Shown one piece after another: positions 56,326-64,000 of a DNA stretch of 64,000 nucleotides. A program made the position numbers and the translations under genes. Positions within the stretch are counted from its first letter, which is position 1. Every line of letters begins with the position of its first letter. This DNA is from Taudactylus pleione (lineage: Eukaryota; Chordata; Amphibia; Anura; Myobatrachidae). The stretch is from NCBI GenBank assembly GCA_031769625.1, contig JAUIMM010000570.1, positions 620,001-684,000 on the forward strand. The letters run 5' to 3'. The notes under the pieces were generated by a model. It saw only the letters and a list, made by a program, of their open reading frames with translations. It searched no databases and was not told the DNA's origin.

Positions 56326-56402
56326 AATACACACACACACACTAATACTCCCACATACACACAAAATAATAATACACCCCCCCCCCCCACACACACACAC
56401 AT
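56325..56402. repeat. (AC)n and poly(C) low-complexity sequence
   Basis: ACACACAC runs and a C10 run precede the next element. Confidence 0.9.
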
Positions 56403-56424
56403 TAATACATCCCCCAACACAGAC

Positions 56425-56921
56425 GGTATGCAGTCGGGAAGCCGGCGGACGTAATCCCGACAGCCGGCTTCCTGACTGCTTTATCCCAGCGAGGGTTAAA
56501 TGACAGGCATCTAAATCTAGACGCCTGTCATTTTACCGACACCCTTAGACCGGCACCCTGCATCCCGTTCAAAGTGATGCAGGGCGCCGCTGTGGACAGC
56601 CGCAGGAAGGGGGGGTTAGGTTTAGGGCTCCCGGGGGGACAGGGTTAGGCACCCCCCCGGGAGGGTTAGGCTAGGGGAAGGGGGTTAGGCACCCACCGGG
56701 GGACTTAGGTTTAGGCGGCGGGGAAGGGGGTATTAGGTTTAGGCACTTAGAGGGGGGGTTAGGCACTGGGGGGAAGGTTAGGGTTAGCCACCCCTAACAA
56801 GAGTTAGGGGGGAAGGTTAGGTTAGTAAATACTTACTTTGGGACAATCAGGATTTTCAGCCATGTCGGCCAGCCACTGTCGGGAGTTGAACTTGCGTCCG
56901 GCGGTAATTCATACCGAATCC
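56425..56921 (-). mobile_element. Telomere-like-core element, copy 6
   Basis: It is flanked by ACACAGAC (56417-56424) and GCACAGAC (56922-56929), a 7 of 8 match that confirms the 8-bp duplication. The B end is on the left, GGTATGCAGTCGGGAAGCC, and the A end on the right, ATACCGAATCC. The hairpin arms read CCCTGCATC / GATGCAGGG where other copies have CCCGGCATC / GATGCCGGG. Confidence 0.8.
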
Positions 56922-56929
56922 GCACAGAC

Positions 56930-58089
56930 AGTATTAATACACCCCCCAAATAAAAAAAAACTCCCTCCCCACTGCATATGTATACCACCCCCTTTAGATA
57001 TCATTAAAACATTTTCACACCACCAGTGACACTTACCTGCCCAGAGGGAGGATCTGTCTGGTCCCTGCCTGCAGAACTCCAGGTCACAGGTAAAGCATAA
57101 AAGAGACAGGAAAGACTTGGGAAGGGGAGGAAACATGTGAGGCGGGCGGGGTCTTGGGCAGGGACAGGAGGGAGTAGTATAGAATAGTCAGACAGGGAAG
57201 AGAAGGAGGTGGGGACTCAGGTGATGGGGCGGGGTCTTGGCCACCGACAGGGTAGAGAAAGACAGGGTAGAGGATAGGCCGGGGCGGAGACTCTGGGTCT
57301 CAGTCAGGGAGGGGAGGAATCACTTGGGCATCCGCAGCGCAGGTTCAGAACTTCAGAGATAGACTTAGAAAGGAATCAGTGTGTTCTGCCTCTGATTGGT
57401 GCCTCTCTCAAATGTTGGGAGGGGGGGGCAAGCTGCCCGCTAGATCTCAAACCCCACCGCCCCCCCTTTTTTTTTGCGCCTATGCAATATATGGAATTAG
57501 TAGGTGAAGGCTCATTCGCTATTGAACAGAGACATAAGCAGCTGCAATCATTTTACAGGGGGGCATATATAATGGGCGCAGGGAGTATGGTGCCCCTGGA
57601 CCAGGGGAGCCCACACCACACATCCTGCACCCATATTTAGCTATACACACCTTTTCTGCAAACTCTGGTGTGCTGCTCTGCAACGCTGAACCGACGCTGC
57701 AGACCAGCAACAAATTACAGGGAAATGTTGGCGGCCATTTTTCCAGTGAATTGCGCATGCACAGAAAAGATGTAATCGGAAAAAGGTGCAGATGCCATTT
57801 TCCCAGAGATTCACGTTTATGCACTAGATTCTGCCATTAAGCCAGAATCTAGTGCGCTAACAGAGAGAAGGCTGCCCAAACGGAGGCTGCACACGGGCCC
57901 CCTGGTCTCATAACCCGCCCCTGCCACTTTAGTGTCATTTTGGCGACGTCGCGTCTGCAACTTAATGCTAATGCTAGTAAGGGCCCTCCCTGCACCCTCC
58001 CCTGTGTCGGCAGAGCTGCCGATCACTGCTGATCAGGCAGCCCAGCAGCACCCCCCCCCCTCCGACAGCTGCAGAGAGAAGTAGTCCCG
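56930..58089. other. No recognised gene; GC-rich unassigned sequence
   Basis: Contains GGCGGGGTCTTGG direct repeats near 57150 and 57230. The open frames are short and lack domains. Confidence 0.45.
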
Positions 58090-58721
58090 AGGGTAATGTA
58101 AGTGAACTAGTCCTCAGCCCCCAGTGTCTACCCAGCAGCTGCAGAGAGGAGCAGCGACAGGGAAATGTAAATGAGCCAGCCCTCGGCCCCCCAGTGTCTA
58201 CCCAGCAGTTGCAAAGAGGAACAGTGTTGAGGAAATGTAAATGAACCAGCCCTCAGCCCCCAGTGTCTACCCAGCAGTTGCAGAGAGGAGCAGCGACAGG
58301 GAAATGTAAATGAACCAGCCTTCAGCCCCCCAGTGTCTACCAAGCAGTTGCAGAGAGGAGCAGCAACAGGGAAATGTAAATGAACCAGCCCGCAGCCCCC
58401 CGGTGTCTAACCCAACGGCTGCAGAGAGGAACAGCGACAGGGAAATGTACATGAACCAGCCCTCAGCCCCCCAGTGTCTACCCAGCAATTGCAAAGAAGA
58501 ACAGTGCTGGGGAAATGTAAGTGAACCAGCCCTCAGCCCCCAGTGTCTACCCAGCAGTTGCAGAGAGGAGCAGTGCAGGGGAAATGGAAATAAACCAGCC
58601 CCCAGTGTCTACCCAGCAGTTGCAGAGAGGAACAGCGCTGGGGAAATGTAAATGAACCAGCCCTCAGCGTCTACCCAGCAGTTGCAGAGAGGAGCAGCAT
58701 AGGGGAAATGTAAATGAATCA
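58090..58721. repeat. 70-bp minisatellite, first segment
   Basis: Units of CCAGTGTCTACCCAGCAG plus TTGCAGAGAGGAGCAGCG, ACAGGGAAATGTAAATGAAC and CAGCCCTCAGCCCC, about eight and a half copies. The array continues at 59586-59674 and 60040-60235 after two insertions. Confidence 0.92.
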
Positions 58722-59585
58722 GGGGCCTATTCATCAACACTAAAATAACGTGTTTAAGGACATTTTCCTTAAATAACGTTATTTTGGTATTCATGTAGCC
58801 ACTTAGCACAGGAGATATCACAGATATCTCCTTGCTAAGTTCCCCTGCGTTAATTTCCACACTCCCCATACATTAGTACATTAGTATGGGTACATTAGTA
58901 CATTAGTATGGGTACATTAGTACATTAGTATGGGGATGTGGAAATTGTGGTATTCATCAAATTCCGAAAATTATCAATTTTCGGAATTTGATGCAGTTAC
59001 TATTCGCCACTGTGAGGTGGGGAATAGCAGGTGAAACTTACCTGTATCCGCGTGTGCAGGTCCCCCGACGAGTCCCTCCAGCACTCTGCTCCGTCCTCAG
59101 GCTCCGGAGGCTGGTCGGACATGTGTGCTCCCCAGCAGAGCACAAGAAAGTTTAGACATAAAAAAAAAAAGTTTTCTTTTTTTGTAATCTGTCATGTGGT
59201 CTGCTGGGAAACCACATGACAGACCAGCAGGACGGAGCTGGAGGCTTCTGCGCGGACAGGTAAGTCAGGGGGGGGGGAGATGAGCGGAGGGGGGGGGGTC
59301 GGGGGGGTACACAAACTTAACGCATCTGTAGGCAGTGCTGCGCATGCGCTGGTTTTACAGATGTAACAGCGCATGTGCAGCACTGTTTCCAGATGCGATA
59401 AGGTAGTGTAGGCAGGGAAAAGTAGCTATTTCCCGAAAAGCTGTCATCGCAAAAATGACAGTTTTTCGGAATAGATACTTATGGAGAGGTGGAATGATGA
59501 ATTCCACCTATAATTAGCTAGAACTCCATGAGAGTTCTAAAGCTAATTATCTCCAGAGAATTTTTAGGTTTAATGAATAGGCCCC
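58722..59585. mobile_element. Harbinger-like MITE inserted in the minisatellite, TCA duplication
   Basis: The ends GGGGCCTATTCATCAAC and the inverse of TTTAATGAATAGGCCCC are flanked by TCA (58719-58721, 59586-59588). Removal restores a normal array unit (AATGAATCAGTCCTCAGCCCC). A TNA-type 3-bp duplication and a GGGCC start suit PIF/Harbinger. Inner palindromes occur near 58955-58992 and 59190-59222. Confidence 0.85.
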
Positions 59586-59674
59586 TCAGTCCTCAGCCCC
59601 CAGTGTCTACCTAGCATCTGCAGAGAGGAGCAGTGACATGCAAATGTAAATAAACCAGCCTTCAGCTCCCCAGT
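59586..59674. repeat. 70-bp minisatellite, second segment
   Basis: Continuation of the 58090 array between the two insertions. Confidence 0.9.
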
Positions 59675-60039
59675 CAGGCCCGCCAAGAGCCGTGGCGGGC
59701 CCCGGTAATAGGGGGCGTGGCCTAATCGCGGGAGGCGTGGCAATGCCCCCTTGCCGAAAAAAAAAAAAAGGATTTGTAGCACCGCAAGGCGGCGCTGCGC
59801 GCTGGGGAGAGGGGGCGCTCTGAGCCCCCTCAGCCTGGCGCAAAGCCAGGGGGACGCGATCAGTGTGATCGCTCCGCTGCACAGGCATAGGAGACGAGCA
59901 GTCTCCAACTGTGGCTCAGCACACGCTGTGTGCTGGGCTGCTGTGAGGGGGGGGAGTGGCGCCGGGCCCGGGCCCCCACCGGGCCCCTCAGGAGGCCCGG
60001 GTAATCTGTACCCGCTCCCCCCCCCTCTCGGCGCCCCTG
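59675..60039. mobile_element. hAT-like MITE inserted in the minisatellite, 8-bp duplication
   Basis: CAGGCCCGCCAAGAG and the inverse of CTCGGCGCCCCTG are the ends, with a perfect TCCCCAGT duplication (59667-59674, 60040-60047). It is related to 55528-55794. Confidence 0.87.
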
Positions 60040-60235
60040 TCCCCAGTGTCTACCAAGCAGTTGCAGAGAGGAGCAGCGACAGGGAAATGTAAATGAACCA
60101 GCCCTCAGCCCCCCAGTGTCTACCCAGCAGGTATAGAGAGGAACAGCACTGGGGAAATGTAAATGAACCAGCCCGCAGCCCCCAGTGTTTACCCAGCAGT
60201 TGCAGAGAGGAGCAGCACGGGGAAATGTAAAGTTG
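60040..60235. repeat. 70-bp minisatellite, third segment
   Basis: The last two to three units of the array, ending at GGGGAAATGTAAAG. Confidence 0.9.
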
Positions 60236-60421
60236 CAATGTCCCGATGATCGATATTTTGATATACCACTGGTCGATGTTTAAAAATCGATATTAACGTT
60301 GTGTTTCAAATAAAATTGTGTTTGGAAAAGTTTTAAATAGATGCTCTTGACCTAATTCAATCATAAAAAAACCTGACAATTTCTGAGCAGTTCTTGGGAA
60401 AAATACTAGCCAGTTAGGTGG
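60236..60421 (-). mobile_element. PiggyBac-like element fragment, TTAA at one end
   Basis: The reverse complement starts CCACCTAACTGGCTAG next to TTAA (60422-60425) and contains GGTTTTTTTATGATTGAATT and AGGTCAAGA, as in the element at 40540. The other end is missing. Confidence 0.6.
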
Positions 60422-60544
60422 TTAAAGAAAACCTCGCCAACAAGAAGTAAGGATTCACATATACATATTGTATATACACTTTGGATGGATTATATTTATT
60501 TATCTTAATCATGCACAAGTACACTAATGCAGTTTCACATTAAG

Positions 60545-60850
60545 GGCCTGATCCACAGATGGACACTAACGCCGCGGCAGCTGTGAATGTGTACGCAGCG
60601 GCTATGCGAAATTATGGAAATGCTGCAGCCGCCGGGATTTGTATTGAGACAAAGCTTGGTCACAGATCAGTTGCTTATCAGACTTCTGAGTAACCTTACG
60701 GTCGTGCAGAATGGTCGCTGGGGCTGAGATGCGGAGCCATTTATAGTGCATTCGCAATCGCAGTTGCAGACAGATGCCCCCCCATTGCCACCCACAAACG
60801 GTCCCTGCCTGTCAATCACTTTAGGAATTAGTCCTCACTGCAAGGAACAC
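60545..60850. mobile_element. GGGCCTGATCC-ended repeat, partial
   Basis: The left end GGGCCTGATCCACAGATGG resembles the GGGCCTGATTCAGA termini at 51189. The right end is not defined. Confidence 0.4.
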
Positions 60851-60950
60851 CGACCAGGGCTGGCTGGCAACTTTCAGGCTGGAGGGCAAACACAAGAACG
60901 TGGCCCCGGCTTGTCTAGGGGGGGGGGGAGTGACCTAAAACTAAAATGTG

Positions 60951-60980
60951 GGTGTGTGTAGGTGTGTGTGTGTGTGTTTG
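60951..60980. repeat. (GT)n microsatellite
   Basis: A GT run with a few interruptions. Confidence 0.9.
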
Positions 60981-61200
60981 TCACTGGGACCTTACTTGTT
61001 CGGCTTACCTTGGCAGACTTAGATGGTTATCCTCTGTGTCGGGTCTTCCCCACAGGGGTCAGCGCCACTTCTCAGCTCCTCACTCGGTGCTGGCTTGACT
61101 CCGCCGGCTACTTGATTCTCATCAGACTTAGCCTAAGCAGCATGGAGGCTGAAATTAGCTCCTGTGCATATGAATAATATATATATAATATATATATTAT

Positions 61201-61907
61201 GGTGCGGGATTTTTGCTATTCAATTAGATGCATTTTTTTTCTATTTTTGTGCTCCGGGAGCTTTTTATTCTCGCACCTCCAGAGCAAGTGTGATTTTTCC
61301 TAAAATCGTTAATTTTAGTCAAAAATCAGTGGGACTTGCTATGGGACCCCGGCGGCACACCCCAGAGGACTAATTAAGCAATTGGAAGTTTCCAATTAGC
61401 TTAATTAGTCCATAATTACTTACCTTCTGCATCTTCTTCATCATCCAGCGTCGGAAGCCGGGTCTTCTGCAGCAGGGTGAGTATGTCCGTGTGTGTGAGT
61501 GTTTGTTAGTGTATGTAAGTGTGTATGAGTAAGTGTGTGTATGAGTGTTGTGTGTGACCCCCGGTGTGTGCGGCCCCCCAGTGTCTATGTGCCCCCCGGA
61601 ATGGACGCTGGGAGAACTACATCTCCCAGCAGCCCTTTCCCCTCCCACCAGTCCCTGGAGCCTCCCAGCAGCCCCCTCTCCAGCAAGAAGATAGAGGGGA
61701 GGCCACCGGGAGCCGTGGAGAAGTGCAGGTAAGTGCAGTTTTTTGGGGTTTTTTTACGTGGCACGGGGTTTTCAGAGCGGAAAACCTCACAACCACTTTT
61801 TTAAAATTGGATACCAGGGGTATTGGGAGCGCGCATACCTGCGGTAATCCAAAATTGGGTGCAAGGTTTTTTCCTCACTAAACCTCGCACCCAATTGAAT
61901 ATGCTCC
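61201..61907. mobile_element. Probable MITE with GGTGCGGG / CTCGCACC ends
   Basis: GGTGCGGG...ATTCAATTAGATGC on the left resembles the inverse of CTCGCACCCAATTGAATATGCTCC on the right. It contains a (GT)n stretch at 61485-61555. Confidence 0.35.
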
Positions 61908-63090
61908 ATATACAAGTTTCAGTTTAAGAATAGAAGTCAAGCATCGTGCTTTACCCAACTCCTACTGAACAAGACCGTTTCATTGTTGTACAAACCCAAT
62001 TTAAATAAAAAATTACATAGATATCTGCATGTAAGACACAGACAACAGTTGTTAAAATACAAATTACAATTTATTAACATAACAAATAAAAAAAAAAAGT
62101 CTGCTTGCAATGCTTATGAAGCACCTACTCCAAATGCTTCCAAACCAGGAACCAGCCCTACGATGAGCATAAACAGGAGACTCCAGTGCCAATCAGCTTT
62201 GCAATTCCTGGTCCAAGTAGGGCTCAAAACAAAAAGAAATTTGCTAGCATCAAGAAGCTGTACTTCTACTAGCGAGACTACAAATAGGCAATTGTTGGCT
62301 ATAGCTACAGTCTGGATCTGGCAGGACAACATCACTGAAGTCACCACTGAAGTCATGACAGACTGACTGCCTGCTTGATCTTCTTAGTGCCTTTTGATAC
62401 TGTGTTTTTCTCCCAATAGTCTGAGTTAGACCATGGGGAAATCCCACTGTAATACACTGCAGAGCTACTCCAATAGATTAAATCCATTCCAGTGTATTTT
62501 ATGCTATTAGGGTAGATTGCATAAAATGCGTACCTTACATTGTTTGCAGGCATTACGTAAAATAAGATGTGGTCAACTCTGCACACCTGTAACTGGTGTA
62601 TTTTAAGACTATTCACGCCTACATTTTTTGGCCTAAATGGCAAGCAACTTAATTTCATTGATTTTAATACACAGCTAATTTTTGAGAGTGGCCTATTAGC
62701 TCCAGATCTGTGGTATGGCAATGGGGACACATTTTGCACCCACCTTTGATAACACTCTACAACAAATTAATAATTTTAATGTGTTTCCTTTCTAAAAATA
62801 GTCAAACATTACTAATTTGAGGTCAAGAAAAACTAAAATGATTTCAGAATGCTTTTACTAGCTCTATTTTTTGAGCTACACTACTTGCACTATACTGTAT
62901 GTACATTAGTAATATAGTCATAGTGAAAAGCTATTTTAAAATAATCTGATATTTTCTTGATAGAAAATAAATAACAGTTGTTTTAATTCAATCAATCACA
63001 ACTAAGAACACAAAACGAAACAAACATACAGCATACGAAACAAACATACAGCATACGAATGTACTATCTAATATAGTGGCCTATTCATGG
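61908..63090. other. No recognised gene; AT-rich
   Basis: Possibly the 3' part of the decayed coding element at 63095-63248 (minus strand). It contains a tandem 19-bp repeat, ACGAAACAAACATACAGCAT, near 63018-63056. Confidence 0.35.
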
Positions 63091-63094
63091 GGGT

Positions 63095-63248
63095 GCTTTC
63101 TCTTTGCTTGTCGCTTGTACTCCTGTCTGGGGCATCTCTTGTCACTGTCCAACAGTAGTGATCACCTACACTGATATCTTTGTTCCATTGCTGAAATGTC
63201 TTGGTGGAATCGCTCACTATCCTTGTCACTCAGTGCACCACAGTTATC
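63095..63248 (-). pseudogene. Decayed fragment of an uncharacterised metazoan protein domain
   Basis: On the minus strand, one frame reads GALSDKDSERFHQDISAMEQ then RYQ. After a shift near 63170 another reads DHYCWTVTRDAP. This pattern (LSDxxxERFHQDI...RYQ...YCWxxxRDxP) recurs in many uncharacterised, probably mobile-element-borne, animal proteins I remember; I do not know its function. The flanking domain parts are not recognised. Confidence 0.55.
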
Positions 63249-63319
63249 TTGTGTGGGTAATCCCGTGAATCCCATATATTTGAATAGGGGAGGGGACAAA
63301 TAACTGATTCATTTAATTG

Positions 63320-64000
63320 GGTCATTAGGCCCCGCCCCCCTCTGTGCGGAATGCAGATTGCTGGTAAAATTTTCTCCATTCTGCCCACTTCACTAGGAAT
63401 ACCCCTACATCATCATAAATGGGCTATATCTCGGAACTCAGAGCTAACTGAGAGTTTTAAATGTCATATTCATTCTTTGCATGCTGAAATCAATTGGAAG
63501 TAACTATTTTCACATCGGAAACATTTTCATTGTTGTGCAGTGTAATCTATATGTAGGAGTAAATGATGCCTGCGACTTACAGGCATCAACCAGGTCCTGG
63601 TGAGTCTGACCAATGTTTTATCATTAAAATGATTGCCTCTTTAAAACATTGGCCAGACTTGCTGGAATCTCGTTAATGTCTGCAAGTCGCAAGCTATTGC
63701 ATTTACCCCTTAGGCTGGTGGTGTAATGGGAGATAACAATGAATGAGATACATTGACAACATTCTATTTAACTAATATCTATTATATATATATGCTGCCA
63801 CAAGTGTTTGGTAGCACCACACATAGGGGATTAAACATAGAACAAAATTACATAACTATGTAGGTGACCAAATTAGACAAATATAAACAACACATTTGCA
63901 TAATTACATCATTAAACTAAATGAGGCAGGCCCATGCTCACAAGAGCTTACATTCTAAAGGGGATATAGGAAGACACAAAGAAGGACTGTGTGAGCAGAG
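63320..64000. other. Unassigned sequence ending in SINE-like fragment
   Basis: CCATTCTGCCCACTTCACTAGG near 63380 repeats 29160-29180 in reverse. The last 50 bases (CAAGAGCTTACATTCTAAAGG) resemble an amphibian SINE tail cut by the window edge. Confidence 0.35.

Overview
The window looks like vertebrate, very probably anuran amphibian, genomic DNA from a repeat-rich genome. The grounds are one recognisable vertebrate gene with a very long intron, a DIRS-type tyrosine-recombinase retrotransposon, several Tc1/mariner transposons, a tRNA-derived SINE, and dozens of small inverted-repeat (MITE-like) elements and minisatellites. No bacterial or viral gene organisation is present. The species cannot be fixed from sequence alone.

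The single host gene is on the minus strand and I identify it as ZBTB47 (BTB/POZ and C2H2 zinc-finger protein). Its main coding exon is 15675-17081: BTB domain, long acidic tract, the first two zinc fingers, exactly 469 codons, phase 0 at both ends. About 31 kb upstream, at 48155-48157, a GC-rich first exon ends with an ATG followed at once by a consensus splice donor. Joining the two gives a protein start like that of vertebrate ZBTB47. The exons for the remaining zinc fingers are not seen in 1-15674, so intron 2 is at least 15.6 kb and the 3' part of the gene lies outside the window.

Layout by region: 1-4.5 kb, repeats and unassigned sequence. 4.97-11.12 kb, a nearly complete DIRS retrotransposon on the minus strand with terminal inverted repeats, an internal complementary region, gag-like, RT/RNase H and tyrosine-recombinase reading frames, and a few disabling lesions. 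11.1-15.6 kb, intron 2 with small foldback elements. 15.7-17.1 kb, ZBTB47 exon 2. 17.1-48.15 kb, intron 1, holding three Tc1/mariner elements (24.46-26.67, 26.68-28.23, 40.44-43.74 kb), two of them carrying later insertions with readable target-site duplications, plus a SINE, minisatellites and many MITEs. 48.15-48.43 kb, ZBTB47 exon 1 and putative promoter. 48.55-50.89 kb, a 33-bp minisatellite of about 70 units lying just upstream of that promoter. 51.2-55.4 kb, three copies of an unusual element made of consecutive long hairpins, with hAT-like insertions. 56-64 kb, further minisatellites, one interrupted by a Harbinger-like and a hAT-like element, and a decayed coding fragment at 63.1 kb.

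The most unusual material is (1) the serial-hairpin element family at 51.2-55.4 kb, whose stems show paired substitutions between copies, (2) a six-copy family with a telomere-like CCTAACCCTAA core and 8-bp target duplications, and (3) the ZBTB47 5' end, where only the initiator codon is in exon 1 and an upstream reading frame overlaps it.
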